From: Tretioscincus oriximinensis
Lineage: Eukaryota; Chordata; Lepidosauria; Squamata; Gymnophthalmidae
Length of the DNA: 64,000 nt
NCBI GenBank assembly: GCA_022410635.1
Contig: JAJVDF010000135.1
Coordinates: 64,734-128,733, forward strand
Direction of reading: 5' to 3'
Position numbers and translations under genes: made by a program. Positions 20,366 to 31,337 of the stretch are shown one piece after another. The notes under the pieces were generated by a model. That model worked only from the letters and a program-made list of their open reading frames with translations. It was not told where the DNA came from and did not search any database. Position 1 is the stretch's first letter; the number at the start of each line of letters is the position of its first letter.

Positions 20366-22379
20366 GTGTTGATGAATTACTTATGGATCTTTAAGATGGG
20401 TAGATCCAGTGACGATAAAATAATTTTTCTTCATTCTTAATTACTTAGGGACAATTTCGTGGCATTAAGAGGCCATTCCTTAGNGGATATTGATTCACGG
20501 ATCACGAGATGGGTGCACCTTTAAAATTATTCTCCTAGACAATAAAATAATCCGCATCACCCTGTTCGGGATCTTGCAGATATTTCCTTTGACATTATAT
20601 CTGAGCAGTGAAAATAACTTTCCCTCATCACATCAAAAGGAGGATGCTTTCTATAAGGACTTGCTAGGATACTAAGTCCATTAGCATTGTGGGTATGGTC
20701 GATAGGAATTCCAGATCCACTTGAGTTTCTTCACTTGGGGTAAGCAGATATGTTCCTCTCGGACAGCGTCTGGATGGATGTTTTTACCAGTAGCAGTACA
20801 GGATTGGTCATACAGATCTTTGCTGCAATGCTTTACCATGATTCAAGGGATAAGGAGATACTTCTTTTATACAAAATGCTTTGCTATAAGTCAGGGGCAG
20901 TCAGAATTGTCTGCCGCCATCATCACTATCCTGCAGGCAGGAATGGCTACTCAACTTAACAATAACATGCCTGGCTTTCTAAAATTTTACCATAGGCATC
21001 AAAGAATGGCGATAGATTTACAGTACATGGGAATTATGATGTGGTGGTAATTATAATGTTGNGAGCATTAAAATGCTCTCCTTGAATCTATAACTTGCCA
21101 AGGGATCATTAGGCTTGAGTAAAAATTCAGGGTATCCGAAGGCATTTCCCTTAGCATTAATATGCTAAAACGTTAAGGCTGGGGCATAATCTACTACTAC
21201 ACAATGAAACTCCTGCTCATAATATGGATGCAACCAAGTACCTTTGCTGTGCTGGACAGTCACCTGGGGACAGTCTGGTAAAGATCTGCACTTACATAGG
21301 GCGGGCATATACGTGGCAATGGCAATTAAATAGAGGAATATTGCACAAGAGGATGCTGAGATAAGGAAGCGTACATCGCGGAGGTACTGTACATCTTATG
21401 CACGGAAGTTCATAAGAATAAGCGCGACTAGTTCACTGCTCTACATTGATACCTAGTAGTAGAACATTCTACAGCTATCCGACACAAGGGTTGCAAGTCC
21501 GGAAAACTTAAGCTGTAGCCAAGCTTATTAAAACGTACGTATTTGAAAACAAAAGCTTTGCAGCTTATAACATTAGATCAGCCGTCTATGGCTCATGATG
21601 AACTTGCACTGAAAAACCCTCACATTTGCAGAGTGCAGATTTTACAGGTGGTGCAATATCTACTTGAACACCCTCTGAACGCCTTGCAGCAAATATTTTA
21701 CCTATGGCACTGCAGGCAGGGAACAATAATGTTGCCATTTGCCATAGAGTCAAAGGACAGGATATCAGGAATGGCGTTCCTTAGCTAAAAACTGATTGCA
21801 ATGATATTGTCAGTGTCAGTACAGGTCCAGTGCAGTAAGATGTCAGGGGAAGCTGAAGCCTTGGCCATTATTACCTTGAAGTTCAAATAAATCAGATCAG
21901 CCATGGTTATAACAACTTGCTGAGGTCGGCCTTGGCTTAAATTTGGAGCGTCACGATGACCCTGCCTCCTGGTGGTGCATGCAGGTATATTTGACTTGCC
22001 GGAAGGGCAACACCACAATGGTAAGTGCTTTATTTTAACAGGGACAAGCACATGGTCAGAGTACCACTGTCCGGGGCTTTGGCACCTGCTTGGGTCAGGT
22101 GCATCGGGTGCTCAAGCCATTGGATCGGGCTGGCCTTTTGATGCTCAGTCAGCTGGTTGGAAGCCACACATGCTGCGTTGGGGCCTGCCCTGGTCCGGTA
22201 CAGATTACTTGGACCGTGGGAGGGATGTGGCCATTAAGAATGCCCGACATATATTGGGACAATCAAGGAGCTGGGAGCAGTAAAAATTGCTGACAAGTAT
22301 CTAATTTAGCAAGATACGATTGAAAAGGTCTTTGCCCATGTTTACGTTACTGTGTTTTTGTTTTTTCTCTCTTATTGGA
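20366..22379. other. Unassigned CpG-retaining stretch after the array
   Basis: No LINE, SINE or MITE text is recognised. CpG sites are frequent for this window (GTACATCGCGGAGG, AAGCGCGACTAG, AACGTACGT). A frame at 21543-21788 has an IxQVxQYLLE-like text that loosely recalls tyrosine-recombinase retrotransposons, but no catalytic residues can be placed. A consensus donor is at 22020/22021 and an AACAG acceptor-like end lies only 21 bases further, too close for a real intron. It may be lncRNA exon, a very decayed DIRS-like element, or both. Confidence 0.4.
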
Positions 22380-23711
22380 NCTGCTATGTGGTTTGAAGTG
22401 GAGTGGCACTACTGAACCCCGGCCAAGTGAATCAGCCCAGGGGAAGAGTAAACACCAAGGTAGTACGGAGGATGACACAGCCGGGCGTCGTGGCAGTTGG
22501 GCACAATGCCTCCAATACAATGGCAAACGCCTGGTTCAGGCCTGGTGGAGTTCACGTGTCGGGGCTGGTATGTGGGCATGGCTGGAGAACTCAGGAAGAG
22601 TTCTTTGGAATGTTAGTATGGAGTAGGAGGTGGTCTGGCGGAGAGCATGGATGCTCTAGTGGCGGTGGCACAGCTTGGCGAAGTCGAGAGGAGCCAAGAA
22701 AACCTGAAGAAAGAGGTCCCCATGGCTACCTCATAGCTGGAGGGCCCTTCATAAAAGGGTTCCGAACTTGTGTGCTTACCTGTGGGGGCCGGTAGGTTGA
22801 ACGCAGGTTNNNNNNNNNNNNNNNNNNNNNNNNNNNNNNNNNNNNNNNNNNNNNNNNNNNNNNNNNNNNNNNNNNNNNNNNNNNNNNNNNNNNNNNNNNN
22901 NNNNNNNNNNNNNNNNNNNNNNNNNNNNNNNNNNNNNNNNNNNNNNNNNNNNNNNNNNNNNNNNNNNNNNNNNNNNNNNNNNNNNNNNNNNNNNNNNNNN
23001 NNNNNNNNNNNNNNNNNNNNNNNNNNNNNNNNNNNNNNNNNNNNNNNNNNNNNNNNNNNNNNNNNNNNNNNNNNNNNNNNNNNNNNNNNNNNNNNNNNNN
23101 NNNNNNNNNNNNNNNNNNNNNNNNNNNNNNNNNNNNNNNNNNNNNNNNNNNNNNNNNNNNNNNNNNNNNNNNNNNNNNNNNNNNNNNNNNNNNNNNNNNN
23201 NNNNNNNNNNNNNNNNNNNNNNNNNNNNNNNNNNNNNNNNNNNNNNNNNNNNNNNNNNNNNNNNNNNNNNNNNNNNNNNNNNNNNNNNNNNNNNNNNNNN
23301 NNNNNNNNNNNNNNNNNNNNNNNNNNNNNNNNNNNNNNNNNNNNNNNNNNNNNNNNNNNNNNNNNNNNNNNNNNNNNNNNNNNNNNNNNNNNNNNNNNNN
23401 NNNNNNNNNNNNNNNNNNNNNNNNNNNNNNNNNNNNNNNNNNNNNNNNNNNNNNNNNNNNNNNNNNNNNNNNNNNNNNNACCTGGGGCGACTGCCAAGCT
23501 GTTGCGCCTGGCCACACCCCTACTCAAGCCATGGCCCAATTCCCTCCACTTCTGGGTGATATTCCAAAAGTACTGATCAATATTATTTAGATTTCGGGTT
23601 GCGTTAATGTTACGAGTTTGCGTCAGGGTTTTTTTTGGAACATTGTTAACTGGCTAATAAATTACTCATGTTCAATTTACAACTGAGTGGTCTCCATTCT
23701 CTTCCCTCCAA
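22380..23711 (+). repeat. Unclassified repeat family X, copy 1 (with gap)
   Basis: Two blocks match the other X copies. CTCTAGTGGCGGTGGCACAG (22650) matches CTCTTGTGGCAGTAGCACAT (38805), and GGAGGGCCCTTCATAAAAGG (22739) matches GGAGGGCCCCCTTTAAGGGG (38896). After the gap, CCCCTACTCAAGCCATGG (23517), AATAAATT (23656) and TTCCCTCCA (23703-23711) match 45627-45860. It ends near 23711. The text around the GGGCCC block would read EGPFKGF-like in translation, as in DIRS-like elements of reptiles, but I cannot confirm the class. A solo LTR or other non-autonomous element is possible. Confidence 0.6.
22810..23479. other. Assembly gap, 670 N
   Basis: Only N, inside X copy 1. Reading frames that cross it are artefacts. 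Confidence 0.99.
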
Positions 23712-26260
23712 GGCAAATTGAAAATGCTCTTTCATTTGTATAGATCTCTGTTTTAAGATTAACATTTATGGGATAGCTGCTGGAGGACCACACTAGTTGC
23801 AATTTCTGAACCATTTGCAAAATAATCTTCACATTGAGTGTGCTGTGATAGGCCACCAATTTGAAGGCCAGAAGAGTATGGGCCAGAATAACCCTGTGTT
23901 CCGTACCAAAGCCTGCAGTTGCTTAACAGGAAGTACCCTTAGAAAACACTATCACTTGAGCTTGAAAAGGCTGCAGGGCTGAGAAAACTTNTTTGATTTT
24001 AGAGACCAGGACAAACAGCATGCTTATCTTGTTTGATTAAGTTTCTATCTCTTTGTCTGCACCCAGCTAATCACTTCGTCCAAGCAATGCTCATTTATTA
24101 TATCATAGATGAAGATAAAATAGTGATGTAGAGCTGGCTACCTACCAAAGTACACTATAGAAAGCTGCTGGGTGATAGGATTAGAACAAACAAGGAAAAC
24201 TATTTCCTGTTCTTCAACTAGGAGGGTTATTAGTCTATGAAAATTACTACCAGAAAAGTGACAAATTCATGAAGGCCCTGAGGAGGAAATACTGCCCTTG
24301 TTAGAGAGGCATGCAGGTTAGTTCTTAATGTAATTTGCAAGGAATTGAAAGCAGGTGAAGACTTTGCCTTTGTCTTCTGCTTGACATTCATAGAAAGTTG
24401 ATGGGTCACTGTGTGAGACAATGAGACAGAATGTTGGATTAGATTATTTTTTGCCTGATCTTCCATGGTTCCTTTTATGTTCTGATAGATTCAACAGTGT
24501 AAAGAGTTATAGGCAAAGTAAGGTAGGTCTTAGGTGGGACCTGCTGCAGATTTCACTTGGTAGATGATTCCAAGATATAGTCTAGACTAGAGCTAAGTGC
24601 AGAAAAAAATCTAATAGATTTTGAATCCACAATAGAGATGGAACACATTAATCGTTGCTACACCTATATCAGTGATCTCTATTCTGATATAAGCAGCAGC
24701 ACATCCACACTTACATGCTGTCCCAAAATGCATTTTTAATCCAACTTCAATCCTGAAGAACTGTACTAAATCAAGAAAAACTCAACCAGGTCTTCAGGAT
24801 TGGAGGTAGATTAAAAGTAATGTCAGAACAGAGGCATTGATTGGATTTGAATGAATTTGGATGTGGTTGCAGGAGGCATACATTAAACCTGCATTCTAGC
24901 ATTGTCTTGATTCTCGTACTACCCAACCTGCACTATATAGATACGTAATTATTAGTTTACTTACTATATACTTCATTTTGCTTGTTGTTGATGGACTGAA
25001 CAATTATAATTTGATAGTGATATGGAGCCAAAGAATGGTTAGATTTGATTCACAGGCTGCATCCCAACATACCCTTTCTAACATGGTCAGTGTGCCCTCA
25101 CCTTTGGCCCAGCCCTGATTAGTTAGTTCCATTCTTTATCTATTTTTCCATGGTGGAGTACAGTTTTTATCTCCTTACAAAAAGGGGTGGTTACAAGCAT
25201 CCCCCTCTTTCTGAAGGGAGGGGTGGAGAGAGGGCTCTTGTCTGTCCCTTGTGTTGCTATGAACGTCATAGAAAGGTGGTGAATCTGCATGTAGGATCTT
25301 CACAATCAGATGACTCCTCGAAGATGAGTATTGAAGAATAGGTCACTGATTAACCGTGTCTTAATCATCTCAGGAAAACCATAATGCTAGCTAATTAACT
25401 AAAGTAAACAATGAGCATCCTACACTAATTTAAGCAAACTTAGAGGCAAACTTAAAGGCAAACTGTATTAACTAAGACTAACTAGAATAAACATTAAGAT
25501 AGACTAGCTTTTCCAAATTCATAATCGCAACACCCTTCCATAATCAAAGAACTATTTACGCATTTTGGAAAATGGAGGTCAATATCTTTCTGTCATATTG
25601 GTCTTCTGACTATTGTATTGAGCTGCTCTTTGGTGCTGAACTGCAAATCCATAATTTCTACCTGGNAATTAGATCTTCGAGTGCTGTCAGCTCAATACAA
25701 AAATCTTGATATCTGATTTGAAGGAACAAGTGCAAAATGAATCTTGATCCCTTTAATAACCAATAGAACTTATTAAAAAAGCAAATTGAATGTACCTATT
25801 CTGCAGCAACTTTATAACTGTCCCCCAAAAAGTCACTATTGTTATTTTAAAAGATTTATTATTAATTTAAATGTGCTGAACTGATGTCTGGCATGTTCAA
25901 ACTATATGCAGAATTGTTTTGAAACAACCTTTTTCTCTCTATGATAAGCAGATTCAGGTCCTCTCCACATGACAAGTTAAAAACCTCTATTTTGTTAACT
26001 TAATGTGTTTGCAAAGAAAGCGGGAAGACTTTCTAATCCACGTGGGCAGACAAACTGTCTAATGAGAAACCAAAGTTCTGAGACATGCTTAGTAGCATTC
26101 TGCCCACAATAATCACATGACTAGAATGCAATTGCCTTTCCTCTCTTGTCCAGAGATTTCATTAAGAAAGAGATACATGAAGGGAAATCTGATTGAATCC
26201 AGCACCTTTCACAAAGATGTCAGGAAATATCTGCAATCAGCAGATTACGGATCCTTGCAG
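23712..26260. other. Mostly unassigned; MITE candidate at 24650-24880
   Basis: Within it, TTTTAATCCAACTTCAATCC (24734) and the later TCTTCAGGATTGGAGG-TAGATTAAAA (24791-24817) form an imperfect inverted repeat of about 27 bases, suggesting a decayed MITE. The rest has no recognised feature. Confidence 0.4.
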
Positions 26261-26296
26261 ATGCATTGTGATGCATTCCAATGCATCACAATGCAT
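26261..26296. repeat. Perfect 17-bp palindrome with 2-base spacer
   Basis: ATGCATTGTGATGCATT, CC, AATGCATCACAATGCAT. The arms are perfectly complementary, and a further ATGCATTGTGGTGCATTC half-copy overlaps the right arm. It sits just before the 5' end of the L1 remnant. Confidence 0.95.
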
Positions 26297-26312
26297 TGTG
26301 GTGCATTCAGGA

Positions 26313-28075
26313 CTGCAGGTAAATATAGATAAATCAGAGATTTTATTCCAGAATACACCACCAAAAGAACAGTTAGAAATTAGAAAAAGAGCAGGACTCA
26401 AATTGGGATTAAAGAAAAAAAATATTTAGGAATATGGTTCTATAGGAACGTGTATAAAATTAATAAAGGAAACTATAACAAAGCATGGGAAAAAATAAAT
26501 AAAAATTTAATATGCTGGAAAACTAAAAATCAAACCAGATTAGAGAAAATTAGAACGGCCAAAATGTTTATATTACCTGCCCTGTCTTATCTTTTTCAAA
26601 CATTATTGACCCGATTTCGAGTAAAGAATTGGAAGCATGGACAAATAGAATAATAAAATTGATAAATAATAATACAAAAGCAAGGTTAAAGAAAAATTGG
26701 CTAGTATCAAATGAAAATAAAGAGGGATGGGGGTTCTGGACATTCACAAAATCCATGATGCTTTTCAGTTAAATAATATCCTAGAAATTCAATACAAAAT
26801 AAATGGACTAGAATAATTTTTAAAAAATGATATAAAAACAAAAGATATTTTATTTTTTACTCAGCCTAGAGCACAGGAATGGCATTGGATTGAACCATTT
26901 ATTTCAGTGATGAAAATCTGGAAAACAAGGAAAAAATTAATATTAGAGAATCAAAATAGTAAATATCAATTAATATATAAGACAAACAATGGAGATGATT
27001 ATAAATAGAGCTTTTAAAAAAACTATATGCAGGAGGAATAACTAGACTACACCAGCTATATAAATCCAATTTAGAACCACTACCATTTCAGGAAATATTA
27101 GAAAAATTGGTACAAGAATATTGGCTACAATCGAGATATATATCAATATATAACAGATAGGTCAATAAAGGACATTATATGTCTACAGGATAGTAAATGG
27201 GAAAAATTATATATAAAGAGGAAAAGAAAATTGCTTCTGAAATATATGCAATTATTAATTATACAAGCAAATCTATAATATAGGAATTAAAGAACAGATG
27301 GATAAACAACATATCAATACAAGAATCGAAAATAGAAAGAGCAATCAAATCTATAAAGAATGAAAAAATGAGTAAATTAAAGAAAGCTAGATTAAAGATA
27401 ATACATAAGTGGCATTTAACTCCAAAACGATTAGCTCACATCTTAAATGATACATCTGACAATTGTTAGTTTGGATGCCAGATCCCAGCAGATTATTTTC
27501 ATATAATTTGGATATGCCCTAAAGCGCAAGACTTCTGGCTGATAATTCAAAAAGAAATAAATAATATATTACAAACAAAACTTGACTTTAAATAATAAAA
27601 TGATCACGATACTATCTGACCTAGATAACATAGAAACAACAACACAAAAGAAGAATATCAAAGATTTATTAACATGTGCACAATTGACTTTTTTAAGGGG
27701 GTGGAAAGATCTTACAAAAAGAAATACAACAATATGGTATGATTATATAATCGATAAGATGCTGGTCGATATAAGCTCAACTAAGATTTATCATTTGAAC
27801 AATATTAACAAAATAAGAGAAATGAAAGAAACATGGGCAAGAATATATAATTATTTAATACAAACAAATGGTACAACCCTCAAAATTATATAACCTTAGA
27901 CTGATTTTTGAAATGTAAAAAAAATTCTCTCAATTCTATATAAGCATAAATCAATAGCCCGGGGTGGGTGGGATAAGGGAGGTGCCAGTTGGGGGCAAGG
28001 GAGAAAAATATATATTGTAAATTAACATGGTATGTATGCATTGTTAATACACCTGCACAGAAAACAATAATAATA
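26313..28075 (+). mobile_element. 5'-truncated L1 remnant
   Basis: Plus-strand text follows L1 ORF2 from the end of the reverse transcriptase to the 3' UTR. The L1 starts near GGACTGCAGG and ends in an A-rich CAATAATAATAAAAAG tail near 28065. A G-rich tract, GGGGTGGGTGGGATAAGGG, lies in the 3' UTR at 27961-27979. No target-site duplication was recognised. Confidence 0.8.
26315..27893 (+). pseudogene. L1 ORF2 C-terminal part, decayed
   Basis: Readable pieces: LQVNIDKSEILFQ (26310), KINKGNYNKAWEKINKNLI and IRTAKMFILPALSYLFQTLL (26450-26610), the knuckle region LTPKRLAHILNDTSDNC with a stop in place of Trp, then GCQIPADYFHIIWICP (27417-27520), and a C-terminal tail LRGWKDLTKRNTTIWYD (27695). 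The knuckle reads Cx3Cx7HxxxxC instead of the Cx2Cx8Hx4C seen at 49.2 kb. Multiple stops and frameshifts. L1 ORF2 carries endonuclease and reverse transcriptase; only the region after the polymerase core is left here. Confidence 0.8.
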
Positions 28076-28419
28076 AAAAGATCTCTGTTAGAAAAATGTG
28101 GTGAAGCAAACATGATGATGGAACATCCCAGCAAGAACCAGGTAAGGAAATGCTATGTGCATGGAGCCTCAGAGAAAAGACATGTCATGTAGAAGTGTGA
28201 TGCAGCTTTGCATCACAGCTTTGAGGCGTGAATTGCACAGTCATTAAGAGAGCAAGAGATTTATTCTTTAAGCCCTGTATTGACCATGGACAGGAGTAAG
28301 CTCTGGCTTCAGCTCTAACCAACTGAATTATTTGAAGAAAGATTTGCAATCTATATTTCAAATAGATTCATGAGTACCACCACTAATCTAGTGGGGAAGA
28401 TAGAATAGATGTAAGCTTT

Positions 28420-28500
28420 TGGGTAAAAGTTAACTTTGTAAACTACTCTGAGTCCCTTCAAGTGAGAAGAGTGGGGTTTAAAATCCAGATTCTTCTTCTT
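28420..28500 (+). repeat. MIR-like SINE tail with (CTT)n
   Basis: AACTTTGTAAACTACTCTGA, then GTCCCTTCAAGTGAGAAGAG, followed by GGGTTTAAAA and TTCTTCTTCTTCTTTTCTTC. Same tail type as at 43690 and 50530. The 5' head, if present in 28200-28420, is too decayed to call. Confidence 0.6.
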
Positions 28501-30124
28501 CTTTTCTTCAATGAAGAGACCAGAAATGGTGGATGGTACCTTGTGTAAAGGTAGATGCTATACATGATGGTACAGGTGAATTTCCCATTTTAGGAGGTCT
28601 CACCCATGTTTTACCTGCATCATGCCTTCTTAGAGATACTGAACAAGTTGACAGAAGCCTATAGTAGCCTAACAAATGCAAATAATTTAACCTCTGTATG
28701 AAACAACCAGATGATCTATTAATTTCCCCCCCAACTTCTAAGTTTTTGTGGCAGATTATTTTCATGGATATAATCATGGATTTACTTGCTTCTTCTGCTT
28801 TTTCAGTTATCTGGGCTGTCATGGATTTGCTATGTTCTTATGTTGGAATGAATTACTTGTCCTTTCCCTTCGTAAATATGTTTCTATTCTACAGCAGCTG
28901 GCATGATTGGGGAATGCACAATATCTTCAAGCTCATGTATCCTCAAGTTCATTGAGCACCCACAAAACATATATTTATGAGCACTTAATTTTGGAACTAA
29001 TTTAAAATACTTTTTTTGTTGGCCTGTTCTTCTCAACTGCCGATTATCTCCAATGGGATGATGATGTCACTAGTGCATCAGTTAGATTCTGGAATATTAT
29101 TTTCTCTGCTTCATGAATGTTCAAGGAGGTGATTAGACTGCCTTTTTTCTCTTGCTGAATTTGTATACAATAATAGCATTCACTCACCTCATTCCATGTC
29201 AGTGATCATACAAGGCCTGCATGCTCTGCTGTCCCTGATTCCTATGCCCAGATGGAATGGCCTTACACTAATCTTAAAGGAGGCCAACTCTTCTTAAAAT
29301 AATACCTTGTTAAGTCTTGTGGGAGGATAGATAACCCAGCAAGTTAATCTTGTTGCCTTTGGCTGGAACTCCTTTACAGGTATGAAAACTTGACTTGATT
29401 CTCTTCTCCACAAAGTGCAGCCTTTGTTGTTCCACTGCTCTTCCCTTACATGACCTCCTATCGTGATTGGTGGATTTTGATTCTTCAAATATTTTGACTT
29501 CAAATATAGTATTTTATAGGTTATTCTAGGTTTTTGAAACTTCCTCTTTGAATCAAGCGCACTTATGAAGTTTCACTGGAAGAGAAACTGATTCTTTAAG
29601 ACCGAATTTCTCTCAAAGAAAAAAAAGGTTAACAGATTCTCAAACCTGGTCTTATTATTAGCAATATAATAAGCTCATTTTCATCAGTTGTCTATGTTCA
29701 CACAAACTATAAGCAGGGAGGAGAGAATTAGGTCTTTCCATATAGCGTTTCTCTGTGCTTCTTGTGAAGCACCAGTAAATTACTGTCAATTATCACTGCT
29801 GCTTGAAGTTCATAAATAGCTGTTTGGTATATCAAAAAGAGCACTGTTGTGCGTGCAGAATGTCCTAAATTTAGTAGTAGGAGGCATGGCAACTCACCCC
29901 TGGTCTTGACAGGAAACCTTGTTGAATCTACATAATCTGTGAAAAGTAGAATTTTAATCAAAATCTTCTGTATTCTATCATATTGCTATGTGGGCAATAA
30001 TGTTGTAAATGAATTTGTTTTATTTTTATTTTTACAAAGCAAGCAACTTCTTAAGAATTGGGATTCAGTGTGAAGATGTGCAAGAGACACTTGGAATTAT
30101 TTATTGCATTGAAATTATTAAGAA
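28501..30124. other. Unassigned intergenic stretch
   Basis: No named repeat or gene was recognised on either strand. Confidence 0.5.
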
Positions 30125-30430
30125 TTTAAGAACATAAGAGGAGTCCTGCTGAATCGGGCTAGAGCCCATCTAGTCCAGCATTCTGTCTCACACAGTAGTC
30201 CACAGTCTGAAGCAGAAGACAAACTCCTTAGGTGTTCTCAACTATCTGCAATTGGTACTTCAGGAATCCTGCTGTTGCTCCATCATGGAGGCAGAATCAA
30301 GAGATCCATCCTAGTAGCTATTTATACCCTTAGCTTCCAAGAACATGTATAACCAGGTTGCTAGTTACTACCACCTCCACTGGAAGTTAATTTCACAGGC
30401 CAGTGACTCTCTGGATGGACCCAACTTGGA
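30125..30430 (-). mobile_element. CR1/L3 3' UTR fragment
   Basis: Begins on plus with AAGAACATAAGAGGAG, the reverse complement of the CR1 terminal repeat. CCCATCTAGTCCAGCATTCT and the CCACTGGAAGTTAATTTCACAGG block follow. A 5'-truncated LINE copy with the 3' end kept. An AAGAATTTAAGAACATAAG start near 30119 suggests one extra diverged tail unit. Confidence 0.85.
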
Positions 30431-30714
30431 TAAATGCATTTCTGTTATTTCTGGTGATACTTGATGCTCGTTTACATAGTTATGACCCTGACATTCCCTC
30501 TACAACAACTCTTACAAACTCCCTGTTGTCTTACCCACTGCATAGGAGGATGATAGAATATTCAAAGTTACGAAAGATACTGAGAGCTATCCTTAACTGC
30601 TTGTACTCTCATTGACCTAAAGGCTTGCATCTATTCTACTTTCCCCACCATGTTATGGCCATACTCATTTATCTACTTGAAAATTTATTTGCTTTCAAAT
30701 AGCTGAGTTGGCTG

Positions 30715-30830
30715 AAACCATGGCCAGTAGAGGGTACTCACCCCTCCATGGCTGACACAGGGCTTTGAACTCTGGTATCTTTGTTGAAACACTGAAGATT
30801 TTAACCTCTGCACCACTATGTCTCAGACTA
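30715..30830 (-). repeat. tRNA-derived SINE head
   Basis: On minus, a box A-like AGTGGTGCAGAGGTTAAAA is followed about 30 bases later by a box B-like CCAGAGTTCAAAGCCC. The spacing and sequences fit an internal RNA polymerase III promoter of a tRNA-related SINE. The tail is not recognised. Confidence 0.55.
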
Positions 30831-31049
30831 AAGTCGCTTTACTCTGCTGTTTTAAAATAGTGTGATTAAACAACACAGCATACTATCCTTATGCCATTAT
30901 GCCATGAATATAGCTGAAACATGTGACAGACACATTAAAGTCATGTAATAGTGTGACAAATTGGCCTCATGACGAACCCTTGTATGACTTAGAACCCAGG
31001 CCCTGGTAACATCTTGTGGCCTTTTTATGATTCTTTGCTGTTGAAACAT

Positions 31050-31290
31050 ACCTAAGGGTATAAATGGATACTAGGATAGTTGTCTGGATGTCAGCTCCCG
31101 GATGGAGCAACAGGCAGGACTCTTGAAATACCATTTGCAGGGAGTCATGAACAGGAGCATATTTTGCTTTCCTCTGTTCAGNCTNCCCAGGTGCATCTGG
31201 TGGGCCTCTGTGTGACACAGAATGCTGGACTTGATGGGCTGTGGCCTGATCCAGTATGGCTCTTATGTTCTTATGTTCTTAACTCTGTCC
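31050..31290 (+). mobile_element. CR1/L3 3' UTR fragment
   Basis: Sense copy of the CR1 3' UTR: CAACAGGCAGGACTCTTGAA, CCATTTGCAGGGAGTCATGA, then CCCAGGTGCATCTGGTGGG, ending in TCTTATGTTCTTATGTTCTTA. It ends 12 bases before the (TTTA)n tail of the inverted L2 element. The open reading frame here is only UTR text. Confidence 0.9.
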
Positions 31291-31301
31291 AGACAACATG
31301 A

Positions 31302-31302
31302 T

Positions 31303-31337
<35 letters not shown>

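Larger units (their letters stand above)
17290..22020 (+). ncRNA. Candidate long non-coding RNA gene with tandem stem-loop array
   Basis: Inferred gene model. Exon 1 lies in the CpG island and ends at 17755 (CGGAG|GTAAGC). An AT-rich intron runs from 17756 to 18642 and ends AATCTTCTTCAG. Exon 2 starts at 18643 and holds the whole tandem array (18643-20365), then unique CpG-retaining sequence up to a consensus donor at 22020/22021 (ACAATG|GTAAGT). No long reading frame crosses the model. The 74-75-bp period of the best units is not steadily a multiple of three, which speaks against a repeat protein. Architecture resembles long RNAs with repeat modules near their 5' end, such as XIST or Rsx. 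Nothing here proves transcription, and exon ends beyond 17755 and 18643 are less secure. Alternatives: an unexpressed satellite-like array next to an unrelated promoter, or a promoter for a minus-strand gene. Confidence 0.35.

Noticed and set aside
17041..22020. Naming the locus as XIST, Rsx or a known lizard dosage-compensation RNA
   Set aside because: Only the general build is similar. No sequence comparison could be made and the chromosome is unknown.
21785..22283. SGNH-hydrolase or tyrosine-recombinase protein of a DIRS element
   Set aside because: Only loose resemblance over short stretches. No catalytic residues could be placed on either strand.
22613..23576. Long reading frames across 22810-23479
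   Set aside because: They cross 670 N and have no motif on either side.
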